Part shown: positions 37,173 to 47,590 of the stretch, piece after piece
Layout of the letters: every line of letters begins with the position of its first letter
Position numbering within the stretch: the stretch's first letter is position 1
NCBI GenBank assembly: GCA_947579605.1
Contig: OX388329.1
Coordinates: forward strand, 27,608,299-27,672,298
Origin: Athripsodes cinereus
Lineage: Eukaryota; Arthropoda; Insecta; Trichoptera; Leptoceridae
Reading direction: 5' to 3'
Length of the DNA: 64,000 nt
Program-made: the position numbers and the translations under genes
Notes under the pieces: model-generated
Databases searched by the model: none
What the model was told of the DNA's origin: nothing
Seen by the model: the letters and a program-made list of their open reading frames with translations, nothing else

Positions 37173-37226
37173 TTTTCTACAAAAAAGTCATTTAAAAGTG
37201 ATTTTAAATGACTTTTTTGTAGAAAA
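37173..37226. repeat. Perfect 25-bp-arm hairpin with 4-nt loop
   Basis: TTTTCTACAAAAAAGTCA and the following TTTAAAA (37173-37197) pair exactly with 37202-37226, around GTGA. It lies just downstream of a Penelope-like 3' remnant. Confidence 0.9.
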
Positions 37227-37710
37227 CAAAACTGTACAAGGTGTCAACCCGATATCAAATAATGAGCATACTATATACGTAATAATTATTATGTTCAGGA
37301 GAAAACCTACTACATAGTAAAAAAACAAAAAGGTATGACTAATATACAAGTCAGGCTAATAATTATTATTAATTACTGTTTCAAGCTAATCACAATAAAT
37401 AAAATGCACGGTAGCGGAAAATCACTCATTGCTATAATTTACTTAACAAAATTGATCAACGCACAATATGAACGAAGCCAGAATCTACGCAATAATTTTA
37501 GTCCTCGATAAGTCGACAGTATTTATTTATTTGTTAATATATCTACGTCATGAGTCCTTTACGTGTTGCATAATACACAATAAACAAATCGAAATTCTCG
37601 TTCGCAACACAGTTTGAGCAAGGGAAAAACAACAATTTTACTGAAGAAGAATCAAATTACAGTATAACAAGCCGCAGACGAATGAAAATATTAGAGTGTC
37701 GGTTACAGTC

Positions 37711-37961
37711 AACAAAAAGTTAAATTATCAAATAAAATAAAATAAATATTTATTATTTTTTGTTTTGTGTTACTTTTGAGTAAGACTAACGCACGACCGG
37801 TTTCGCGGACTGATGATGCGAACTCGGAGTGAAACCGGTCGTGCGTTAGTCTTACTCAAAAGTAACACAAAACAAAAAATAATAAATATTTATTTTATTT
37901 TATTTGATAATTTAAAATGAAGTGTTACATAGTTAATGCCGATACAATGAACAAAAAGTTA
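37711..37961. mobile_element. Short Penelope-like insertion with perfect 84-bp inverted repeat and 12-bp target duplication
   Basis: Arms 37721-37804 and 37831-37914 are perfect reverse complements over 84 bp, around a 26-bp centre. Outside them a 12-bp direct repeat, AACAAAAAGTTA, occurs at 37711-37722 and 37950-37961, fitting a target duplication. A 35-bp extension beyond the right arm (37915-37949) is unpaired. The centre plus right arm reads CTGATGA...GAAACCGG, a hammerhead-like core. Penelope-like terminal repeats can be inverted and carry an extra short extension at one end (family knowledge), which is why I assign it there. Confidence 0.65.
37810..37835 (+). ncRNA. Hammerhead-like core (CTGATGA ... 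GAAAC) at centre of the inverted repeat
   Basis: CTGATGA (37810-37816) is followed by a 14-nt stretch with a poor stem and then GAAAC (37831-37835). The two conserved boxes of a hammerhead core are intact, but helix II is weak. The GAAAC is also paired in the inverted repeat, so this copy probably folds as a long hairpin instead. Confidence 0.4.
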
Positions 37962-39200
37962 AGTTGTCTATGTCAAGAATATGAAATTGTTACAAAGTAA
38001 AGAGATGTCGATTAGATGGAACAAAGAAATATTTAATTTTTTAAGATTATGCATTAAATACATATATTAACATGTCACAACGAATGTAATTTTAATAGAT
38101 GAAGATGTCAATTATTTAAATAAATAATGACAATTATATACAAATTGTCAATGATATTACATAAACTAGATGAGAGAATAACTGACAATAAATATAAACC
38201 AATTATAATTAAAAGAAAAAATAAAATCTCGAAATGCCCATTGTAAATATGCTCATGTTTAACTACGAAGCAAACAAAGGACAGAGAGATAGTCGAATAT
38301 GGTTCATCTAAAGGACGAATGTGGTATTCATTGGCTTTCAGTATCTGGGGTTGGACCAGGAAAAATAATGAGAAATAATTGTATCGGCATGCACAAGACA
38401 TACGTTTCTCACAACTGATGGACAATAATATCACATAAAGAAAAAATCGAAAGTAAACAATTATCTATGTTCTATTTTGATGTAGACGGTTCATCGATGT
38501 GTGTCGAACATTTGAGTTTGCTTTCTAAATTAACGTTTCTAAGATTATCTGATTTGAGTGCTTCCTATAGAATATATTCTCCAGCTCCCTTTTACAAAAG
38601 ATTCGCAAAAAGCAGAATCGCCAACCCTAGAAAGAAAGTTAAGTCAACAAGCTCAAATACATTTTCACTACAACACTAATTATATCAGAATAATATTCTG
38701 CTAAATTAATCACTTAGTTGTCAAATTGATATGAAATTACCTGGTAGATCCTCTGTAGAATATTCAAACGACATATTGCAATAAGATAAAATATATTTCA
38801 TAATAACTGCGAAAGAAATACATTCAACTCAAATGAAGTAGCACAAAGAATATTTCAAAGCCAATAATCAACGAAAAAAACACACTACACTAGTTACTCA
38901 AAATAAGTTGTACAAACCACACTAAACACTCAATTTATCAAATAAGTGGACTGGTGTGCAAGTTTCAAGAAGATTTCTTCTCATACCCGTATGTATATAA
39001 TATGCACTATAAGGTTTTCTTAAAAGGAAGTGTATAAATAAAAATAATGCGGATATTAAAAATGGTAGAGCAAAGTCAGCAGCATTCAATGAGTAATTAT
39101 TTTTGTTGCCGATTATGCAAATTGCGACACGTATCTGTAAAGTAGACTACACGAAATAAATAAGAAAAGCACATAATGTGAAATTAGTAAAAAAAAAATA
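37962..39200. other. AT-rich sequence
   Basis: Open frames at 38108-38434 (minus) and 38467-38679 (plus) lack recognisable motifs and are not called. Confidence 0.45.
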
Positions 39201-39201
39201 C

Positions 39202-39371
39202 CGACCTAAGCCAAAATGTTCCTCCAACACAATCTTCATGATACACTCCACTGTATCATCCGGAATTTCAAACAAACTTTCGTCGAAATCCACGGGGGCA
39301 TTATTCCCCAACTCAATATCAGTTTCTTTAATTTCACCCATGTCATTTGTCACGTGCGTCTGATACAAGAC
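39202..39371 (-). CDS. Candidate internal exon of an unrecognised gene
   Basis: On the minus strand an acceptor (ATATTCTCCAG) precedes an open stretch reading LYQTHVTNDMGEIKETD, then an acidic segment ending IVLEEHFGLGR, followed by a possible donor (CG|GTATTT, or AG|GTCGGT a few bases earlier; 39202 is an approximate end). Codon usage and composition (many Asp/Glu, few Lys/Phe runs) are unlike the AT-driven open frames nearby, and G+C rises locally. About 56 residues are encoded. I do not recognise the protein. It is on the same strand as ftz-f1 and about 14 kb upstream of that exon, so it is probably a separate gene, though a 5' exon cannot be excluded. A reading frame on the opposite strand is its shadow. 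Confidence 0.55.
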
Positions 39372-39372
39372 T

Positions 39373-40244
39373 GGAGAATATAACATCAAAACTCATAACT
39401 TCTTTGTGAAAAAATGCATCGTATGCAGAAAAATTATTAGCAGTTTTAATTTATTAAATTTGGGTCATATAGACAATAATGATGGTCATTTTGAAACATG
39501 TCACTCTTTCTCTAATAGCGACTCTCCATTATTATTATTATTATTACGATAATTGTCAATTGTATTGTAAAGTAATGAAGGGACACAATATAATTACTTC
39601 ATTGTCTAATCATACAATGTCTGTCATGATCTGGAAATATAGGAACTGATAGGGAAGATAATAAATTGAAGTATAGACCAAGAGGCAAAAAAGCGGACAC
39701 AGAAATAGCAATTTTCGACAAAGAACTAGACTGTAGAGATATTATCTTCCGGGCTGAGGGTCTGTATTCTTGAAAGAGATTTCAATCGGAGAACAAAGAC
39801 TCTTGGTCAACTTTGCACAAAACCAATAAAATAAATAATAAAAAAAAAGATTTTGTTTTGGGAATTTAATCCAAGGAAGAAACACACAAGATAAAGGCGA
39901 AACAAAAAAATAATTGGAGTAATTGGTTCTAAATGAAAACTAGTAATTTTTAACGGGTTTAGTCGTCCACAGTGTAAATACCCACGGCAATTAAATATGA
40001 ATGAAAATACATATTGCATTGATAAGCATATTACTATTACTACTTCCTTCCTAATACATTTAGATTATCAATCAATAACAATAATTAGGCCACACTACGA
40101 CCGGAACTAGAACGTAGAATAGAAACTGTCTACGCTACGAACTAGACGCTTAATGCACTTATGAACGTCGTGTTCAGCAAATCTCTCGATATTACAATAC
40201 AAGCAGATTTTAGCAATTTTTATATTTTATAATCAGATAATAAC
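39373..40244. other. AT-rich sequence
   Basis: Includes a (TTA)n run at 39530-39546 and faintly LINE-like text near 39640-39780 that I could not confirm. Confidence 0.4.
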
Positions 40245-40400
40245 ATCTGAATAAAAAGCTGGCGTGGTGAGGGAAGATGGGCAAATGTCCTGGCTCCGAA
40301 ATATAATTGAATGGAAAGGAATCTCAAGTGATAGTAACTATACCAGAGTGAGAGCCAACATTGGGAGAACCTTACATGCCGCTCAAAGAAGACATTTTTT
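40245..40400 (+). pseudogene. LINE 3' terminal fragment (WLRNI family)
   Basis: Reads REDGQMSWLRNIIEWKGISS then RVRANIGRTLHAAQRR and an AAGAAGA tail. Homologous to the fragments at 29.7 kb and 60.5 kb. Confidence 0.65.
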
Positions 40401-40617
40401 TTAATGTGTTTTTAGTATAAATGTTACTGATTTCCCAAGGGTCTATGCTATTTATACCATGCCATATAAATTGTAATTTTATTCACTCTAAATATTTTAA
40501 CTATAGACTCAATTAATCTAATCTCTAGTGAGCAACAATTAACGCGTGTCCAAATAAATTATTCTAATTTATTACAGTGCCAAAATTGTCCCAATTTACC
40601 AAAAATAAATTTAATAC

Positions 40618-40775
40618 CTAATGGCAGAGGCCGACCAAGAGACGCTTATATGGACCAACTGAAGTGGGACATGAACTGTGACTCATACTACGTAGAGCTG
40701 AAGAAGCAGGCTGAGAATAGGGAGGAATGGAGAAGAAAATCCAAACTTGTTGCAGACCAACCCAATGGATTGTAA
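40618..40775 (+). pseudogene. LINE C-terminal fragment (GRGRPRDAYMDQ family)
   Basis: Reads GRGRPRDAYMDQLKWDMNC, then AENREEWRRKSKLVADQPNG and TAA. It matches 52345-52518 closely and the minus-strand copy at 1436-1594. Confidence 0.75.
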
Positions 40776-41941
40776 CCCATTATAATATATACCTATCTAA
40801 ATACTCAGCTCAAAAATAAAAATGCCTTGCTAAATCAAATTCCGAAGAAATGTATTTCAATAATCGTTAACACATTTACGCGCCGAATTAAAGTAAATAA
40901 ATGCACGTCGAAAATTATTTATTTATACAATAAACAAATGGAGGATCTGTTTCCCGAAAGAAGATCAAACTTCGAATGATTGTCAAGTTATACTGTCTGT
41001 GCGAGTTCAGATGATGAAATAAAATTAGTCCTTAGCCCTTTGACACACATTTCAATCTCTCCTTGATAGGTTAATTACGGTGCAAATATAAAGCTCCTCT
41101 CAGTAGGCGATAAACAAACAGATATATTGCGAACAAAATAATATATAATATAAGCAAATAGATAGGTGGAGACCTAGTTTCCCAGGAGATGTAGGTTACA
41201 TCCATTAAATGCAAACCTGCAAACCCCGCTTCAGTCTTCAACACAATTTGCATTAATTGGATATAATATATTGAATCATGCAAAAGAGGGTAGATTATTA
41301 TTGTGAAGGAAAAAAATTACAATTTAATGGCAACATTTGAATTATTCTCCTTTATACGAAGCACAGAAGCAATTGAAAACACACTGATGCATAAACTGTA
41401 GAACACATCAGCAGGGCGCAACATGTAAAATAGGTTTATGATGTATTATTGGAAAATAATAAAATGAACAAACGCTGCTGACTTACTTGTTATTCATACA
41501 CTCTCAATAAGACCGTTCTGCCATGTCAAGGTATACCAATATACTGACAAGAAAATATCGGGGCAAACATAGATTTTCAAGAAGGAAATTTACAAAGAAA
41601 TAGATATAGAATATTATGAATATTCAATATATTTCATTTTCATCAAACATTTCATTCGAAGAAAACTCGAACGAAATCACAAAAAAATACTAAAGAAACA
41701 CATTGATTTTTTTTATATCTAATATCGAACGAAACCAATAATAATTGAGATGTTCAAAACAGGAACTAAGTTTATGAATGAGGACTTAAAAAAACAATTC
41801 TGCTTTTATCTGAAAATATATTTTATGCAAAGTGGTTAATAGGGTAACGTGTTGGCATTACTTACGACTCCATCATAATTTAGTTATAAAATGTTGCTAG
41901 GATACTAATTTCAATGCCCTATCTAAAATATTTGCAAATAT
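40776..41941. other. AT-rich non-coding sequence
   Basis: Nothing supported. Confidence 0.5.
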
Positions 41942-42377
41942 ATTTGAAGGGTAGGTACACGGCAAAAACAAGCTCATTGATTTTTTTTCGTTTTCGTGAT
42001 TTAAATGCAGTTTTGTTTCCCTCAAAGAGCTCTTTAGAATGGTAAAAGTAAAATGTAAAAAAACTGGCCCATTTCTTTGTAATTCACACTGAAATGATGA
42101 AAAAAAATTATGAAATATATGATGTTTCAAACTTTGTACGGCAAAAACAAGCTCATTGATTTTTTCGTTTTCGTGATTTAAATGCAGTTTTGTTCCCCTC
42201 AAAGAGCTCTTTAGAATGGTAAAAGTAAAATGTAAAAAAACTGGCCCATTTCTTTGTAATTCACACTGAAATGATGAAAAAAATTATGAAATATATGGTG
42301 TTTCAAACTTTGTATTTGCTCTCCTGTAAAATGATAATTTGTCAATGAGCCTGTTTTTGCCGTGTACCCTTCATTTG
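41942..42377. mobile_element. TIR element with internal 179-bp tandem duplication
   Basis: The left end TTGAAGGGTA...CACGGCAAAAAC and right end GTTTTTGCCGTGTACCCTTC are inverted. Inside, a 179-bp segment starting CGGCAAAAACAAGCTC is present twice (about 41958-42136 and 42137-42314), so the left terminal repeat is also duplicated internally. The left end has an extra GGTA. No clear target duplication or transposase; superfamily unknown. Confidence 0.7.
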
Positions 42378-43239
42378 TGATCATCAATACTAACAATTAG
42401 AATTATCACCTCAAAGGTGCTCACAAAGTTTTACACATGAAACAACTTTTATCTTATTTAGAAAAAGTTAGAATGTCTGTTGAACATACGTTATTAATAT
42501 TATTAAATCAATCGTATTTCTATTATTTAACCTTTCTGACGACAATCTTTTAATTGATATTATGTAATTTCAGAATGGATGTGGATGTTGATCCTAGAGC
42601 ATGTAAAGCGCCCTTGAAGTGATATAATCACGATACGATGCCAAAGAATCATATTAGTATTAAAACTAAAACAAATGTGTGCTGAAAAGCTGAGTACAAG
42701 TTCAAACTCAATAAAACTTTTACATACCTTTGCCTTAAAAAGCACATGTTTATATTGCTAATTGACATTCGGTGGAAAATTCTAAAAGCTAAAATCACAA
42801 ATTCATGTCAACGGATCATTTCCATTCCGAGGCATGGTGCAGAACGATGAAATTGATAGGTGATAAAGCTCTTATTTTATCCATATTCTTTCTTTACTAA
42901 ATTTCCAACATATTCTTTACTTCGAATTAGATAATTTAAGGAGGAGGCTTTTCGCAGTAGAAATAACAATAGTAATAACAATTGTAATGTCATTATTCGT
43001 AATCTATAAGTCTACTACTCACGCGATCGAATGATCGTCCCGTACAAATAAAATCTAATGAATATAATAAGGCATAATACAAGTATAATATTCAATGAGT
43101 TTACAAAGACAAATACATCGTCTGACCTCCCTTATAATACATAAGTATCTACATACAGACATCAGAGGACTTCTACTTCAAAGTATAATTTATATACAAA
43201 TATAATATGCCTATGAAAGGGCACAGGATTATGTAATTA
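42378..43239. other. AT-rich non-coding sequence
   Basis: Nothing supported. Confidence 0.5.
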
Positions 43240-43480
43240 TTTACTGATACTTATTTCTAATGGTCGAACAGCCCTTGTAGGACCTTGGCCTACATACATA
43301 CAAAAGTGTCGGTACTAGCATGATATTGTGCACCAGCACTTTTGCCATTTTCGACACAATGCCATTGCTGAAAATGGATCGAAATGCATCATTCACTCTG
43401 GCACCAGCCACCTTTCTTCTTTCGATGTTCTTATCCGTACTTTCATCCCTCGCAAACAAACTTCACAAATAAATATACAT
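43240..43480 (-). pseudogene. LINE reverse transcriptase fragment (internal part of the 27.5-kb family)
   Basis: Minus strand: RRKVAGARVNDAFRSIFSNG followed by MAKVLVHNIMLVPTLLY, homologous to the N-terminal part of the 27538-28115 copy. It then breaks into AAGGTCCTACAAGGGCTGTTC, a motif also found near 13588. Confidence 0.75.
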
Positions 43481-43589
43481 ACTTATTTACTTGCTCTTTT
43501 ATTTTTAAATTCATCACCAACCTTTACTTTACAAATCGTTCTTTCGTTCCCTCCTTCAAAAACTAACAAAACGTCATTTTTTAAATCTT

Positions 43590-44339
43590 AAATAATTTAA
43601 AATAAAGTTAAAATCATTTCAACATTGAAAAACTGAACTATAGTGTTATTAGTTCTATTTGTAGAAGGTAATTTATTGCTAATATTTTACGAATCTTCAA
43701 CATTGTATTGAATTTGTATTCATAATTCAATACAACGATAATACATACACAGTACTGCAGTGGTGACCGTTTTTCAGTCGAACATATCGTACAATTCTCA
43801 GTAAATTCATACTCGTAATACTGCAATATTATTTACTTATGTATGTACATGCATATAGCACGAATGCTTTTACACACGTATATTATTAAAAGCATGCAAG
43901 AGTCATGATGATATTGTATGGTACTATAATTATGTGGTGAGTGTTCTGGTGGTGCTATAATGGTCGCATTATTATTATAAACTCGGTTTAGGACCGCAAC
44001 AACCCCGCATATCAAAAGCTTTAACCCACTACTACATAATTATATGCGTTGATTGGTATACAATATATTTATCACTCATTAACAGCCGTTAATAAGCTTT
44101 TTCAACAAAAGATTTATAAGTACAGATATTAAATCAGTTACAGATATTAGATTAACTATTATTAATATGAAAACACAAAAACGACAAAAAAAAAATCAGT
44201 CAGTCTGCCGAGACGAAATTATTGCTTTTCTCAAACTATATTAATTTATACTCATATAATATTTTAATATTCTGGACATTAAAAAATTCCACAAACTTCC
44301 ATTTAGCCGATTAAATTTATTAACTAACAAATGTGTCCA
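43590..44339. other. AT-rich non-coding sequence
   Basis: Nothing supported. Confidence 0.5.
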
Positions 44340-44640
44340 AATAAGAAGTGTCAAAGTGGGCAGCCTGAAGGACTGGCCGGTCAAACTTTTGAATGCCATT
44401 TACTGGAGACTTGAAAACATACGGAAAAGAGAGAGAAAGTAATTATTTACCGTGTGCCTCACGGAACAGTCAACAGAGCAACAAAATGGTAAAGAAAACC
44501 ACAAAAGGGTAGCTAGCGGATTAGACACTGTAATATACATGCATTTCATTCTCTCCGTGCCAATAAAATTAGGATGGACATTCAGGATGGGTGGCAAACC
44601 TCATCATCGAACTGAATACGATAAACATCTTTGCCCCAGA
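44340..44640 (+). repeat. R1 repeat copy, rearranged
   Basis: GAGACTTGAAAACATACGG and CCTCACGGAACAG (the usual 3' part) come before GGGTAGCTAGCGGATTAGAC and GGATGGACATTCAGGATGGG (the usual 5' part). The order is therefore permuted, as if two partial copies abut. Confidence 0.55.
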
Positions 44641-45098
44641 ACAGATTCTAATCTAGTGGGGCAATATATTCCATATTGTTGTTCTTTATGTTTGTTTGCA
44701 TGTTCTATTTTGGAATAAATAAATAAATAAAAAATGTGATGTTTTGGATTCCTAGCGGTATTCGCACCGCGTGAACACATCATTAGCAGTGACAATTTTA
44801 TGTTTAAAGATCTATGTATTGTTATTTTTATATGAATTGAAGTCGCTATCCATAATAAATACAATGGGAATTGTCGTGCACATTTTGGCTAATAATTATA
44901 ATTATATATCTAGTAAATATATAGTGCCAGGGTATCAATCGTAAAATTACATGCCCCCTAAAAAAATCCTAGTCTCAACGGTGAATATTAGTAAGTAAAT
45001 AAATACCTAACTAACTATCTATAGTAACTGAGCGAGCGTAGATAGATAATATATATTATATTAATAACATATTGTATATACTTCATACATTAGTAGTA

Positions 45099-46030
45099 TT
45101 AGGTCCTTACATATGAAATTGGCGTTTCATATGGCAGAAATGAAAACGATTTTTTTTTATGAAACTATTTTTTTATTTAGTCAAAGTATGTACCATGGCT
45201 ATCTATGCACTTTTGCCATCTCGAAGGTAGTTCATTGATTCCTTTACTAAAAAAAGTGTGTGAGCGAGAATCAATAAAATCTTTGAAGGCCGTTTGGACA
45301 GCCTCGTGAGAATTGAATTTTTTTCCTTGCATGAAGTTGTCCAAATTCCGAAAAAAATGGTAATCAGTTGGAGAAAGGTCCGGGGAGTATGGTGGGTGTC
45401 GAAGACATTCCAGTCGCAGCTCCCGTAGTTTTGCGGTCGTCAAACGTGCCGTATGTGGTCGAGCGTTGTCCTGAAGCAGCAGTACCAATTCATGCGGTAC
45501 CCATTTTTCAAGTTTTTTCACTTTTCCAATTTGTTTCAAGTGAATCAAAATGGTTTTATCACTCACACCGAAGCCTGCCGCTAACTCTGACGTGGTTTGC
45601 GATGGATCTGCTTCCACAATTGCTTTTAATTCTTCGTTATCAACTTGTGTCTCCGGCCGTCCACGAGGCTTGTTCTGTAGGTCAAAATTTCCAGAACGGA
45701 AACGTTGGAACCAATAACGTACCGTATTTTCTTTTGCAGTAGCTTCCCCATACGCATTGTTAATCCTACGAGCCGTTTCTGCAGCACTAGTGCCGAGGTG
45801 AAACTCATATTCGTAAATATAGCGATATTTTAAGTTCTCCATATTGTGAACAGAACGATGTGAAAGAAAAACAAATGACGCGATAACAAATAAATTTCGT
45901 AATTCGAACACAGAAATACATGGTCTTAAATTTGAAATAAATTTGAATTTGGAATTCCTAGCCGAACGCCACATATTTTGAATCAAAGTTGCCAGTTCGC
46001 CAAACGCCAATTTCATATGTAAGGACCTAA
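45099..46030 (-). mobile_element. Internally deleted mariner element (cecropia/Hsmar1-like)
   Basis: The element is 932 bp and bounded by perfect 29-bp terminal inverted repeats beginning TTAGGTCCTTACATATG (45099-45127 and 46002-46030). It is flanked by TA on both sides (45097-45098 and 46031-46032), the mariner target duplication. Full mariners are about 1.3 kb, so roughly 370 bp are missing from the middle. The encoded protein resembles the cecropia group that includes human Hsmar1 (family judgement). Perfect TIRs suggest it was mobilised, or could still be, by an intact transposase elsewhere. Confidence 0.92.
45177..45842 (-). pseudogene. mariner transposase, in-frame central deletion
   Basis: Starting at the family-typical Met (45842, MENLKYRYIYEYEFHLG) the frame gives 221 residues against about 345 in intact mariners. 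The N-terminal paired-type helix-turn-helix region and the WVPHEL linker motif are present. The sequence then jumps in frame to LLQDNARPHTA, skipping about 120 residues that hold the first catalytic Asp. The second Asp (QDNARPH) and third Asp (SPDLSPTDYHFF) remain, with 34 residues between them (the DD34D spacing). Catalysis is therefore not expected, but DNA binding to the TIRs could persist. The open frame extends upstream to 46016 because the right TIR happens to encode MKLAFGEL; I treat that as spurious. Confidence 0.9.
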
Positions 46031-46926
46031 TATTATAGTATCACTCTAGTAGAATAATATCACAATTCAGGCCAAGTGCATTAGGACACTATGTCAAATA
46101 CAAACGAAGCAATCTAAGTAGTGATGTTTGTATGTATATGTATGTGTGTGTGTGTACGTATTATCATCTGAGACTGCGCATGTGGTGGTGTTGGTGGTGG
46201 TTGGTACGCTATTAGCCGTGCTCTTAATACACTTATCGCAATCACAATTATTAATTAATAATTATTACCATTATGATTTTTTTTCAAAGGTAACAACACT
46301 TAAAAAGGATTTATCAGTGATTCATGGAAATCTATTAGGGGAATATCAGATAATATTAAAAAAAATAACAGATATTCAATGACAACGATATAAGAGCGTT
46401 GTGATAGTCGCGGAAAGATGGAACTTAATGGGCGCAAAAATAATTTGAATCGAGGAGTCTGCCCCGAACTCTTCAAAGGGGCGTTGAAAAGCAATAATAA
46501 ATTCTTAATGTCTCCCATAAACAAGGAAGCCATCGTTAATTCTACTTTTCTTTTATTTACTTGCCATATTACTTCTTCCATATGCAAAGAATATATTTAA
46601 AAAGGTTGCTAGTTTTAAGGTGAATATGGGTGTATAGTATGTAAATCTAAAGACTTTAAAATATATTTAAACATTATTGATAATTCATGATTAACTTAGA
46701 TATTGTCCATTCGCCCGGTCCCTAACCGCCTGGGGGATGATAGGACGATTTACTGCAAATATTCCTTTATTAATCAACAATTCCCATAATTATCGCAGAA
46801 CGTTTTCTCACAATCAAAACACAGTGAAGAATCTTCGGACATAAATCATAATTAAATGTGGAATAGTCGTATTTCATAATCCTTTCACCCGGTTCCAACT
46901 TTCTATACTTTCAGAACACAAGCATA
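46031..46926. other. Sequence between mariner and LINE
   Basis: GTGTGTGTGTGTG run at 46143. An open stretch near 46430-46600 is somewhat coding-like on either strand but has no motif. Confidence 0.4.
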
Positions 46927-47213
46927 ATAATAATAAACTTTATTTATTTTATTTTATATTTACTCCAGACTTGAAGGTGGAGTGTGCAAACCTCTCAAGT
47001 CCATATCAAAATACATACAATATAATGCAAATGATAAAAAATAATACATATTAGAGTAGAAAGAAGATCATAGATTCAAACACAACAGCAACAATAACAG
47101 GCAGCTAAACTGGTATCGGTTCAATATACAGACTTTCTTAATTAATTAAATAAGCAATCCAACTTTGAGTCAGTTGTTGTACTTGTCTTTCGGAAGCAGC
47201 TCGTAAAAGTTCG
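46927..47213 (-). repeat. 3' untranslated part of the same LINE
   Basis: It lies directly after the stop (minus strand) and ends with AATAAAGTTTATTATTATTA-like sequence at 46927-46945, a plausible polyadenylation/3' tail. No coding potential. Confidence 0.5.
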
Positions 47214-47590
47214 TTATTTATTAATATGTATTAGTCGTGTCCTAAAACCGTGAATTTTCAGTCTCATTGTCGCCCTAAAGTCATTTGTCCTACCTTCTGT
47301 AAACATTTGTGATGCACTAGTGTATCTACGATGTCCAAATAGTATACGGTATGCGTCATTGTATTGTACCCTTAATTTGTTTATCGTAGTCAGTCTGTAG
47401 TTCGTCCATAGTTGGCATGTGTAAAGGTTTGTACAGTAGGCATTAAATAGCATTCTCTTAACACTGTCACTACACTTGAAAAAAGTCCTGGCGAGCATGT
47501 TTGAGATAATACTAATGTTTCGTCTTTGTCTTTCGATATCGTCATCGTCATTTTGTACTTTATTGTACAAAATATTTAAACAAAAAGAAT
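47214..47590 (-). pseudogene. LINE reverse transcriptase C-terminal fragment
   Basis: Minus strand: DDDDIERQRRNISIISNMLA, FFKCSDSVKRMLFNAYCTNL, YTCQLWTNYRLTTINKLRVQ, then YNDAYRILFGHRRYTSASQM. The YC..LY.CQLW block is typical of the segment after the polymerase domain in CR1/Jockey-type LINEs. The N-terminal side merges into the 67-bp tandem array. Confidence 0.8.

Noticed and set aside
37795..37840. Active hammerhead ribozyme at the centre of the 84-bp inverted repeat
   Set aside because: GAAAC pairs completely with the other arm, which would disrupt the catalytic fold.
38108..38434. 108-codon minus-strand open frame
   Set aside because: Rich in Ile/Leu/Ser/Tyr from AT bias, with no recognisable family.
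41897..42202. 101-codon minus-strand frame with an internal protein repeat
   Set aside because: The repeat is just the 179-bp tandem duplication of a TIR element; no coding evidence.
45368..45742. 124-codon plus-strand open frame in the mariner
   Set aside because: Antisense shadow of the transposase remnant.
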